Origin: JAICLL01 sp035252155
GTDB taxonomy: Bacteria; Planctomycetota; Planctomycetia; Pirellulales; JAICIG01
Length of the DNA stretch: 24,838 nucleotides
Assembly: GCA_035252155.1 (NCBI GenBank)
Contig: DATFDL010000398.1
Location: forward strand, 1-24,838
Reading direction: 5' to 3'
Made by a program: the position numbers and the translations under genes. Shown one piece after another: positions 15,363-22,148 of this stretch. How positions within the stretch are numbered: the first letter of the stretch is position 1; the number at the start of each line of letters is the position of its first letter. Below the pieces are notes generated by a model. It ran no database searches, had not been told where the DNA came from, and was given only the letters and a program-made list of their open reading frames with translations.

Positions 15363-17025
15363 CAAATACAGTTCTCGCATCACGCAGGTCAAAAGCCAGG
15401 GCGCCAGTCAGGCCATGCTCTATGGCACGGGCATGCGGCCGGAAGACATGGACAAAGCCCAGGTTGGCATCGCCAGCATGTGGTACGACGGCAACACCTG
15501 CAACATGCACCTGAACACGCTGGCCGCCAAGGTCAAGCAGGGCGTCGAGGCGGCCGGGCTGGTGGGGATGCGGTTCAACACCATCGGCGTCAGCGACGGC
15601 ATCTCGATGGGCACCGAGGGCATGAGCTACTCGCTGCAATCGCGCGATTTGATCGCCGACTCGATCGAAACGGTGATGCACGCCCAGTGGTACGACGCGA
15701 ACATTTCGATTCCCGGCTGCGACAAGAACATGCCCGGCTGCCTGATCGCCATGGGGCGAGTCAATCGCCCATCGCTGATGGTCTATGGCGGCACGATCAA
15801 GCCGGGCCATCGCGACGGCGACAAGCTCGACATTGTCTCGGCCTTTCAATGCTACGGAGAGTTTTTGGCCGGCAAATTGAACGATGCCCAGCGGCAAGAG
15901 GTCGTTCGCAAAAGCTGTCCCGGCGCGGGGGCCTGCGGCGGCATGTACACGGCCAACACCATGGCCTCGGCCATCGAGGCGATGGGCATGTCGCTGCCCT
16001 ATAGCTCGTCGATTCCCGCCGAAGATCCTGAAAAGCTCGAAGAATGCGTTCGGGCGGGGCACGCGATCCGTGTATGCCTCGAGCGTGACATTAAGCCTCG
16101 CGACGTGATGACTCGCCGGGCTTTCGAGAACGCGATGGTGGTGGTGATGGCCGTCGGCGGATCGACCAACGCGGTGCTGCATCTGATCGCCATGGCACGG
16201 GCCGTCGGTGTTGAATTGACGATCGACGATTTTCAAAAGGTGAGCCGGCGTGTGCCCTATCTGGCCGACTTGAAACCGAGCGGGCGTTACGTGCAAGAAG
16301 ACTTGCACCGGGTGGGCGGCACGCCCGCCGTGATGAAGTATCTGCTGGAGCACGACCTGCTCGACGGCGATTGTTTGACCGTGACCGGCCGCACCTTGGC
16401 CGAGAATCTGGCCGACCTGCCGGGGCTCGCCGCCGGGCAAGAGATCGTTCATACGCTGGAGAAGCCCATCAAGCCGACCGGGCACATTCAAATTCTCAAA
16501 GGCAACCTGGCGCCGCAGGGCGCCGTGGCCAAAATCACCGGCAAAGAGGGCGAGCGGTTCAGCGGCGTTGCCAACGTCTTCGATTCCGAGGAAGAAATGC
16601 TGGCGGCGCTGGAGCGCAAGGCCATCAAAAAGGGCGATGTGGTCATCATCCGCTACGAAGGCCCCAAGGGCGGGCCGGGCATGCCCGAAATGCTGACGCC
16701 GACCTCGGCCATCATGGGCGCCGGGCTGGGTCAGGACGTGGCCTTGCTGACGGACGGCCGATTTTCGGGCGGATCGCATGGCTTCATTGTGGGGCACATC
16801 ACGCCCGAAGCCCAGGAAGGTGGGCCGCTGGCGTTGGTCGAAAACGGCGATCCAATCACGATTGACGCCGAGCGGAACTTGTTGCAAGTCGAAATCAGCG
16901 ACGCGGAGATGGCCTTGCGCTGGGCGCGATGGAAAGCGCCGCCGTACAAAGCCACGCGGGGCACGCTCTACAAGTACATTAAGAATGTCAAAAACGCTTC
17001 CGAGGGCTGCGTAACGGATGAATGA
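15346..17025 (+). CDS. ilvD: Dihydroxy-acid dehydratase
   Basis: 559 residues, the normal length. It catalyses the dehydration of 2,3-dihydroxy-isovalerate and 2,3-dihydroxy-3-methylvalerate to the 2-keto acids, the step before the aminotransferase in valine and isoleucine synthesis (and leading to leucine). Three cysteines expected to hold the iron-sulfur cluster are Cys52 (GNTCNMH), Cys125 (PGCDKNMPGC) and Cys197 (GACGGMYTANTMA). The C-terminal GRFSGGSHGFIVGH carries the serine thought to act as base (Ser477). Start ATG 15346 has AAGG five bases upstream and overlaps the short ORF at 15303. No other ilv or leu gene is adjacent, so it stands alone. Confidence 0.97.
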   Translation: MPIQLNKYSSRITQVKSQGASQAMLYGTGMRPEDMDKAQVGIASMWYDGNTCNMHLNTLAAKVKQGVEAAGLVGMRFNTIGVSDGISMGTEGMSYSLQSRDLIADSIETVMHAQWYDANISIPGCDKNMPGCLIAMGRVNRPSLMVYGGTIKPGHRDGDKLDIVSAFQCYGEFLAGKLNDAQRQEVVRKSCPGAGACGGMYTANTMASAIEAMGMSLPYSSSIPAEDPEKLEECVRAGHAIRVCLERDIKPRDVMTRRAFENAMVVVMAVGGSTNAVLHLIAMARAVGVELTIDDFQKVSRRVPYLADLKPSGRYVQEDLHRVGGTPAVMKYLLEHDLLDGDCLTVTGRTLAENLADLPGLAAGQEIVHTLEKPIKPTGHIQILKGNLAPQGAVAKITGKEGERFSGVANVFDSEEEMLAALERKAIKKGDVVIIRYEGPKGGPGMPEMLTPTSAIMGAGLGQDVALLTDGRFSGGSHGFIVGHITPEAQEGGPLALVENGDPITIDAERNLLQVEISDAEMALRWARWKAPPYKATRGTLYKYIKNVKNASEGCVTDE

Positions 17026-17108
17026 CTGACCACCTTCAATCAGGCCGTCTGAACGGGAAGGCAAAAAGATTGAGGGCAAAAAAATGAAGGAGAATTCGCG
17101 ATAGAGCC

Positions 17109-17139
17109 GTAGGGTGGGACGAGTGAAACGATTCCCACC
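17109..17139. repeat. GGTGGGA/TCCCACC hairpin between convergent genes
   Basis: A 7-bp stem (17113-17119 with 17133-17139) around a 13-base loop lies in the 134-base gap between the ends of ilvD and the convergent hydrolase. It could end transcription from either side, but lacks a long T-run. The GTAGGGTGGGA opening resembles dispersed repeats often seen in planctomycete intergenic DNA. No gene is seen in the gap. Confidence 0.45.
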
Positions 17140-17159
17140 TTTGGCTTACCGAGCGCGAC

Positions 17160-19574
17160 TCACTCCTCGTCATTAACGACGCCGCTGGGCATCTCCACCT
17201 TGGCCCAAAAGGGATGCAGGCGGTCGGCTCGCGTGCGGGCGTCTTCGAGCAACACCCCAAGGCTGGGCCGCACGCCCTCCGCCGGCAGACGGGCCGCCTT
17301 GCCGTTGACCTTCACCGAGATCTTTTGTTGAAAATCCACAATCTTCGGCGACAGCCACACGATCGTCTTTCCAGCGCCAGTCGTTACATTGAGCCCGTTT
17401 GCCGCGTTGACCGCCGCCTTGGTTTTTGCCGGGCGCGCGCCCTTGTTCGAAAACGCCTCCGGCTCGATCATTGATTTTTCAGAGAATTCGGCGAGTTCGA
17501 CCCACCAGAAGAAATTGTCCCACGGGCGCAGACTATTGCAGGTGAATTCCTTCGGAAAAAAATCTCGCTCATAGCGCCCCATCCAATCGAACAGCCGCAA
17601 GATCTCGTCGGAAAAGTTCTCGTGGCAGCGACCCTGGTATTCAACCCAGGTGGCGTTGAAACCAGGTTTCGTCAAGTAGCGGTCGAGCTGCTTGGCATTC
17701 CTGCTGTCGACGTTGCCGCCGTCGAGTTGCCCGCTCACCAGATAAAACGGCAAGCGGCGCGCGTTTTCCCAGAGCAGCGGGACGTATTTGTCGTTGCGGG
17801 CGACAATGGGCATGATGCCCGCCCACAAGTCGGGATGGGCCAAGCCGATGTCCCAGGTGGCATCGCCGCCCATCGAGTGACCGCTGAGAAACACGTGGTC
17901 GGTGTCGATTGAGAAGCGGCGGCAGGCGTCGCGCAAGGTGTTCCACACGGCGGCGTGCTCGGCGGCCGAATAGTGGTATGCTGTTTGCCCCTCCACCGCC
18001 CAGGCCGGCGCGATCACGATATATCCATGCCGCGTGCCTTGTCCCAGCCGCATCCCGCCGGGGCCGACCGATCCTGCCCACCAATCGATCTGTAAGGCCG
18101 GCGTCGTGCGACCGCCGTGGAGAGTCAATATCGTGGGGTAGCGGCGGTGCGGATCGTACTCGGGCGGAAGCTGTATGTAATACCTCACCGCCGGCTCGCC
18201 CGGCATGCCGTCAACCTTCAGCACGTAAAAGTTCGGCGGCGCGTCCTTGGGCTGCTCATCCCTCGCGGCCTCGATACCCAGTGGCGGCAACATGTATTCG
18301 AGCAATTTGGCAACCAATTCGGGCGTGGCGCCTTCCTGCGACGAGATTTCCTTCAGCAGGGCGGCGCGTTTGGCCTGCGAGGGCTCGGCCAGATATTGCC
18401 GCACGAGGTCGCGCACCTTCACCAGCGACAACGCCACTGGCAAATTTCGCAACGCATCGTCGGCCCCGACCAGCCAGCCGCTGATGGCGAGCGCCAGCTT
18501 GTCTTCGGTCTTCAGCGTTTCGTCGTCTCGCAACTGGCGGTAAGCCGCCATGCGGTCCAAACTATGCAAATTCAGTTCTTCCGCGATCTCCTTTTGGATC
18601 GGTTTGATGCGCTGCTGCAGCGCATCCTCATCCAACGCCTGAAGCTGGCTATCGAATGTCTTGACGACTTCGTTCAAGCGCTCGAAGTCGGCGCGGTATT
18701 CGTCGAGCGTCTGCTTGACCGCTTGCAGCGTCTCGCCCGCCACACCCTCGGCCGGAAAGCCTTCGAGTAGTTGCATGGCCAGCTTGTGCTGACCCGCCGT
18801 GCGGCGGACTTTGATCTCGTCGAGGGCCTGCCGGGCAAAACGTTGCCGCAGTTCACGCAGCGTCGGCTCGAACTGCTTCTTGTTCTCCGGAAAGTCTGCG
18901 AGGATTTGCTCGAGCTCCGACTGGGCGTCCTGATAACGCACACCTTGCAGCAACAGCCGAACCAACTGCAAACGGCTCTCGATTTTTTCAGGATCGATCC
19001 GCTTGTGGACAATCTTTCTCAACGCGTCCGACGGAATCGAGCTGGTCGCGATCCGCATGTCCCAGATGTGATTCTTGCCTTTGGCCCACGCGATGGATTC
19101 CACTTTGGTATAGTCCGGCGTGATCAACGTCATCCCTTGCAGGATGCTCACCAGCCCGTGAGCGGTATTCATTTGCAAGGTTCGCCGGCCGAATTCGTCC
19201 CATGGATCGACTCGCAGAAGCGGCCCGATCGGAGTTGCCCGCGCCCCTTGCCGCACCACCGTCTGGTGGATGCGAAACGACTCGCTGGCGGGCAGGTCCG
19301 AGGCGATGGCCTCTTGCACTTGGAGCTTGGGCACAAAGATCCGCCGCAGGTTGTCGTCGCAGAGCACGATCGGCAGCGCTTCTGGGGCGCCGTCGGACGG
19401 GGCGGCCACCGCCTGTTGCCCCGTACTCGAAAGCCGGGCGAGTTTGCCTTCATAGACCCGGCCGTCTTTCATCACCAGCTTGTCGGCATGGGCCGTCGCG
19501 CCAATGAGCAGCGCGGCCACACAGGCGCCCCAAACCAATGTCACGTGATAAAACGGTCGGGCGGCTCGAAACAT
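17160..19574 (-). CDS. Secreted alpha/beta-hydrolase esterase (PHB-depolymerase-like) with long N-terminal region
   Basis: 804 residues from ATG 19574, chosen because AAGAGG lies six bases upstream and a good signal peptide follows (LVWGACVAALLIGATAHA). An in-frame ATG at 19610 is a second choice; the frame extends further upstream without looking coding. After the signal come a LVMKDGRVYEGKLARL segment, a helical TPR-like stretch (~residues 185-260) and more helices. The C-terminal ~300 residues are an alpha/beta-hydrolase. Catalytic residues: Ser567 in SGHSMGG, Asp618 in SGQLDGG, His651 in GRCHENF. It probably cleaves an ester or peptide bond outside the cytoplasm; the substrate is unknown. 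A weak TTGACT/GAAAAT promoter on minus (19631-19636, 19609-19614) also favours the 19574 start. It is divergent from the small membrane protein gene. Confidence 0.85.
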   Translation of the reverse strand: MFRAARPFYHVTLVWGACVAALLIGATAHADKLVMKDGRVYEGKLARLSSTGQQAVAAPSDGAPEALPIVLCDDNLRRIFVPKLQVQEAIASDLPASESFRIHQTVVRQGARATPIGPLLRVDPWDEFGRRTLQMNTAHGLVSILQGMTLITPDYTKVESIAWAKGKNHIWDMRIATSSIPSDALRKIVHKRIDPEKIESRLQLVRLLLQGVRYQDAQSELEQILADFPENKKQFEPTLRELRQRFARQALDEIKVRRTAGQHKLAMQLLEGFPAEGVAGETLQAVKQTLDEYRADFERLNEVVKTFDSQLQALDEDALQQRIKPIQKEIAEELNLHSLDRMAAYRQLRDDETLKTEDKLALAISGWLVGADDALRNLPVALSLVKVRDLVRQYLAEPSQAKRAALLKEISSQEGATPELVAKLLEYMLPPLGIEAARDEQPKDAPPNFYVLKVDGMPGEPAVRYYIQLPPEYDPHRRYPTILTLHGGRTTPALQIDWWAGSVGPGGMRLGQGTRHGYIVIAPAWAVEGQTAYHYSAAEHAAVWNTLRDACRRFSIDTDHVFLSGHSMGGDATWDIGLAHPDLWAGIMPIVARNDKYVPLLWENARRLPFYLVSGQLDGGNVDSRNAKQLDRYLTKPGFNATWVEYQGRCHENFSDEILRLFDWMGRYERDFFPKEFTCNSLRPWDNFFWWVELAEFSEKSMIEPEAFSNKGARPAKTKAAVNAANGLNVTTGAGKTIVWLSPKIVDFQQKISVKVNGKAARLPAEGVRPSLGVLLEDARTRADRLHPFWAKVEMPSGVVNDEE

Positions 19575-19659
19575 AGAAGGCCTCTTCAAATGTGCCGGGG
19601 TCTCTTTCATTTTCCCGCGCGGCGAACCTAAGTCAATTCGCCCACACGACTTGTCGGCG

Positions 19660-19688
19660 TTGACACGAGCTGGCAAATTCCGCAAAAT
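19660..19688 (+). promoter_or_regulatory. Predicted sigma-70-type promoter for the two-span membrane protein
   Basis: A perfect -35 TTGACA (19660-19665), a 17-base spacer and a -10 CAAAAT (19683-19688, four of six consensus bases). The predicted start near 19695 lies about 27 bases before the TTG start at 19722. A GGAG at 19707-19710 is between them. Confidence 0.5.
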
Positions 19689-19721
19689 TGGGAAGATGCG
19701 TATTTTGGAGGCCGGCGTACT

Positions 19722-19985
19722 TTGGCGTTGATTCCTAAACGAATTGTGGCTTTGGCCGTCGCCGGCTTGTTGCTGCTGCCGATCGCCATCGTGCTGGTAT
19801 TGGCCACCGCACAACTCTTGGCGGCGATGCAAGACGCCGCCGGTGCCGCGGTTCTTCAGCGGATCGGCTTGGCGCTGGGTTTGATTTGGCTGCTTGGTTT
19901 GATTGGTCTGGTTTTGACGCTTGGGATCAATACGCTCGACGCCGACGACGAACGGCCAGGGGATAATAGCGAGGAAGTTGAATAG
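19722..19985 (+). CDS. Small two-span membrane protein, hypothetical
   Basis: 87 residues from TTG 19722; TTG 19728 is an alternative and no ATG is available. Two hydrophobic helices are clear: about residues 8-33 (IVALAVAGLLLLPIAIVLVL) and 46-69 (LQRIGLALGLIWLLGLIGLV). Between them is a short AAMQDAAGAA loop. The C-terminus is acidic (DADDERPGDNSEEVE), so it is probably on the cytoplasmic or outer face as a free tail. I do not recognise a family. It has its own likely promoter and is followed by a repeat cluster rather than a gene, so it looks monocistronic. Confidence 0.6.
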   Translation: MALIPKRIVALAVAGLLLLPIAIVLVLATAQLLAAMQDAAGAAVLQRIGLALGLIWLLGLIGLVLTLGINTLDADDERPGDNSEEVE

Positions 19986-20006
19986 TCAATTCGAGGGAAT
20001 CCTCTG

Positions 20007-20029
20007 ATCGGTTTTGACGGCCAAAACCG
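20007..20029. repeat. CGGTTTTG hairpin after the small membrane protein; outer arm of a nested repeat
   Basis: CGGTTTTG (20009-20016), loop ACGGC, CAAAACCG (20022-20029): a perfect 8-bp hairpin 23 bases after the TAG stop, so it could serve as a terminator. ATCGGTTTTG at 20007-20016 can also pair with CAAAACCGAT at 20163-20172 and so enclose the whole 91-bp element between them. Confidence 0.55.
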
Positions 20030-20048
20030 GTAATGCCATCATTAACGT

Positions 20049-20139
20049 CTGTAGGGAACGCCCTCCGTGGCGTTCCGTGAACTGCGATTCGACGCCAACT
20101 CGCCCTCTTGCGGAACGCCACGGAGGGCGTTCCCTACAG
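20049..20139. repeat. 91-bp palindromic element, copy 2
   Basis: Perfect 29-base arms (20049-20077 and 20111-20139) start CTGTAGGGAACGCCCTCCG. The central spacer begins TGAACTGCGATTC, shared with copy 3. The length equals that of copy 1 (91 bp). It occupies the middle of the 301-base gap between the small membrane protein and the zinc-ribbon gene, where I see no gene and only repeats. Confidence 0.9.
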
Positions 20140-20189
20140 AGGCCATTGCCGTCTTTGAACGCCAAAACCGATTAGCGCACGGATACCCT

Positions 20190-20214
20190 GCCGGCCACAA
20201 GGGCCGGGGCTACC
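20190..20214 (+). repeat. Dispersed CCGGCC palindrome, direct copy
   Basis: Begins GCCGGCCACAAGGGCCGGGG and ends CTACC, matching the 4191-4215 unit at 23 of 25 positions. GGCC arms around ACAAGG give a short stable hairpin. It lies 72 bases upstream of the zinc-ribbon gene. Confidence 0.6.
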
Positions 20215-20286
20215 TTACCGGGAAAGCCTCGATTAGGCTGGAAGAATCGTGGGCCAATTCGGGCTACTTCCCCTCGTCGCCTGCTC

Positions 20287-21330
20287 ATGCCGGTTCAGTT
20301 TCATTGCACACAATGCCGCCGCACACTGAGTGTGGGGCAGCGTAAGGTGGGGGCGACCGTCGCTTGCCCCAAGTGTGGCGCGCCGAACACGGTGCCGCGG
20401 CCGGAGCGGGCGCCGGCCGCGCCTGTGGCTGCGGGCATGACCGAACCTTCCCCGGCGCCCACCACGCCCGGCTCCGCCGCTCCTGATTCACCCGTATTCC
20501 CCGAGGCAGTTGTCTTTGATGACATTCCCGACTTAATCGCGATGATGGATTCGATGCCGGTGGCATCGTCGACCGCTCCAGCGATACCTCCTGCCAGCGA
20601 GGCGCCTGCGACCGTTGCTCCGCCGGTACCACCCGTACTCGGTGAGAGCTTGCTGCCATCAGCGCCGCGACTTGTACCGTCGCCGCCGGTCAGTTCCATG
20701 CGCTCTTCCGCACCAGTTCGCCGCGGGCGGGACAGCGACGCGATGTTGCTGGTGAGCCGGAAGGTGGTCTACGCGCAGGCGGCTTTGATGGCGGTGGTGG
20801 CGCTGGCCGCGCTGACCGCCGGCTATTTGATCGGCCGCAGCGCCCGATCCACGGCGCCGTCGTCCGACGCAGTCGCCAGCGGCGAGCCGGTCGCCCTGGA
20901 GGGACATATTGGCTACACCTTCGCCACCGACGCATCCGAACCCGATGCGGGGGCGGTCATCGCGGTGCTGCCCGCCAAAACGCAGCCGGCTCGCAAGCTC
21001 GAAGCGTCGCTGTTCCATCCCGGCGCGGCCGAGGCATCGACGGTTGCGGCCCGTGACGCCCTCGAATCGCTGGGCGGGGCGTTGGCCAAGGCCGGCGATG
21101 ACGGCCATTTTCAATTGGTGGTGCCCCGGCCGGGCGAGTATTATTTGCTGATCGTCTCGAGCCATGCCGAGCGACCAAGCGATCAGCCAATCTCCCGAAA
21201 ACATTTTGCCAAATTATCGGGCTATTTCGACGCTCCCGCTCAGGCGATTGATGACAAGCGTTACGCCTGGCTATCTCGACGTTTGACCGGCGCGCCTCCG
21301 CCCGTGCGCCACGAGTTCCGCGAGGATTAG
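20287..21330 (+). CDS. Zinc-ribbon, single-span membrane protein, hypothetical
   Basis: 347 residues. The N-terminus is a zinc ribbon with Cys7, Cys10, Cys27 and Cys30 (FHCTQCRR and ACPKCGAPN). A long Pro/Ala/Ser-rich linker with little order follows (~35-155). One membrane helix (~162-184, AALMAVVALAALTAGYLIG) leads to a C-terminal domain of ~150 residues. That domain begins ALEGHIGYTF and contains a GHFQLVVPRPGEYYLLIVS strand pair, like a carboxypeptidase-regulatory/transthyretin-like beta sandwich. The layout, cytoplasmic zinc ribbon plus extracytoplasmic beta domain, is common in planctomycetes but function is unknown. ATG 20287 is supported by the cysteines close to it. Nothing is co-directional nearby. 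Confidence 0.75.
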   Translation: MPVQFHCTQCRRTLSVGQRKVGATVACPKCGAPNTVPRPERAPAAPVAAGMTEPSPAPTTPGSAAPDSPVFPEAVVFDDIPDLIAMMDSMPVASSTAPAIPPASEAPATVAPPVPPVLGESLLPSAPRLVPSPPVSSMRSSAPVRRGRDSDAMLLVSRKVVYAQAALMAVVALAALTAGYLIGRSARSTAPSSDAVASGEPVALEGHIGYTFATDASEPDAGAVIAVLPAKTQPARKLEASLFHPGAAEASTVAARDALESLGGALAKAGDDGHFQLVVPRPGEYYLLIVSSHAERPSDQPISRKHFAKLSGYFDAPAQAIDDKRYAWLSRRLTGAPPPVRHEFRED

Positions 21331-21335
21331 CTTCC

Positions 21336-21420
21336 TCGTAGAACGGAATTCATTCCGTTGGTCGTAGAACGGAATTCATTCCGTTCCCTTCTTCGAACGG
21401 AATGAATTCCGTTCCACGAG
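21336..21420. repeat. Three AACGGAATTCATTCCGTT palindromes (two direct, one inverted)
   Basis: The 18-base palindrome occurs at 21342-21359 and 21368-21385 inside a 24-base direct repeat (TCGTAGAACGG...) with 26-base spacing. It occurs a third time in reverse orientation at 21396-21413. The last two copies lie inside the 3' end of the 152-residue minus-strand gene and give its last codons and stop. The cluster separates two convergent genes and could end transcription on both sides. Confidence 0.85.
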
Positions 21421-21834
21421 CAGGCTCTGGGTAATGGCCCGAAATACGCTTTCGATCTGGTCGAACTCGCGGTCGTCGGCCTGGCACAGAATCAGATACG
21501 CGGCCTTGGCGGTCCGGCAAGCGCGCACCAGCGCCGTGTTCGTCAGGTCGAGGCAATAGAAGTTGATGTCGTAGCCCAGCAGCTCGATGCCCGCCACCGT
21601 TTCGCGGACAGCTTCGGCATCTAGTTCGTCGTACACCTGCTTCATGGTCTCGAGCGAGGCATCGGCCAACGGTTGCAGTTCCTGCGTGGGAGGATGGACC
21701 ATGACCGACCAAAACGCCCCGTCCGGACTATAGACGGTCACCGACTGTTCGCCGGCCAGCGCGTCGGCCTCGTCGAGCCGCCAACTGTCGGGGAACTGAA
21801 AATGGATGCCGAGTTTATCGTAAGCGCCGGGCAT
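21376..21834 (-). CDS. Small hypothetical protein, PsbP/DcrB-like fold suspected
   Basis: 152 residues from ATG 21834. The frame stays open far upstream, but that part is the reverse of the permease gene and repeats, so it is not coding. The body opens LGIHFQFPDSWRLDE and holds SVTVYSPDGAFWSVMVHPP, YDINFYCLDLTNTALVRA and AYLILCQADDREFDQIESVF. This is a pattern of strands around an amphipathic helix, as in the PsbP/DcrB/Mog1 lipoprotein-type fold (FPxxW near the start is typical). No signal peptide is seen. The last ~13 residues (VERNSFRSKKGTE) and the stop come from palindromic repeat DNA, so the native end is probably altered. Function unknown. Confidence 0.65.
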   Translation of the reverse strand: MPGAYDKLGIHFQFPDSWRLDEADALAGEQSVTVYSPDGAFWSVMVHPPTQELQPLADASLETMKQVYDELDAEAVRETVAGIELLGYDINFYCLDLTNTALVRACRTAKAAYLILCQADDREFDQIESVFRAITQSLLVERNSFRSKKGTE

Positions 21835-21907
21835 GGACGGGTCTGGTGCATAAAGCGGTTCACAATACCGTGAATCATACCAGCCCGGCGGACGATGCAA
21901 AGAAGCT

Positions 21908-21994
21908 CTGTAGGGAACGGACTCCGTGCCGTTCCGTGAACTGCGATTCTGGCCCGCTTCGCCCCTTACGGAACGGCACGATGTCCGTTCCCTA
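21908..21994. repeat. Palindromic element, copy 3 (diverged)
   Basis: Arms 21911-21937 and 21968-21994 match at 25 of 27 positions. The opening CTGTAGGGAACGG and the spacer motif GTGAACTGCGATTC identify it as a relative of copy 2. It differs from copies 1 and 2 at the same arm positions on both sides (GA for CC; C for G), so pairing is kept. It sits in the 314-base gap 21835-22148, which contains only repeats and no visible gene. Confidence 0.85.
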
Positions 21995-22015
21995 ATCGGT
22001 TTCGAGATTAAAAAT

Positions 22016-22102
22016 CGGCATGTGGACCGGCCGCCCTCGGCTGGTTCCGCGACGCCGACTGCGTCGGCGATGCACAGCCGAGGGCGGCTGTGCCACATGC
22101 CG
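22016..22102. repeat. 87-bp inverted repeat, CGGCATGTGG family
   Basis: Arms of 28 bases (22016-22043, 22075-22102) match at 25 positions. Each begins CGGCATGTGG and ends CCGCCCTCGGCTG on its own strand. The centre has a further 7-bp hairpin CGCCGAC-TGC-GTCGGCG (22053-22069). It is adjacent to copy 3 of the other family, so two unrelated palindromes are stacked side by side ahead of the permease gene's 3' end. Confidence 0.85.
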
Positions 22103-22148
22103 GTTCCGCAATTACCGATCTTGACGTCTAAACCGATGAGAGGCGCGC

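Noticed and set aside
15319..17079. 586-codon open frame on the minus strand across ilvD
   Set aside because: It mirrors the full ilvD gene; its His/Gln/Arg-rich translation is the usual antisense product of GC-rich codon bias and shows no domain.
19575..19832. N-terminal extension of the secreted esterase to 19832
   Set aside because: The extension overlaps the divergent small membrane protein gene and would bury the signal peptide; ATG 19574 has a good ribosome site.
20049..20139. Possible rho-independent terminator or small RNA gene
   Set aside because: The hairpin is far longer than usual terminators, has no T-run, and recurs as a dispersed element; no promoter specific to it was found.
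21336..21420. Possible CRISPR array
   Set aside because: Only three short palindromes with very short, unequal spacers and one inverted copy; no leader and no cas gene.
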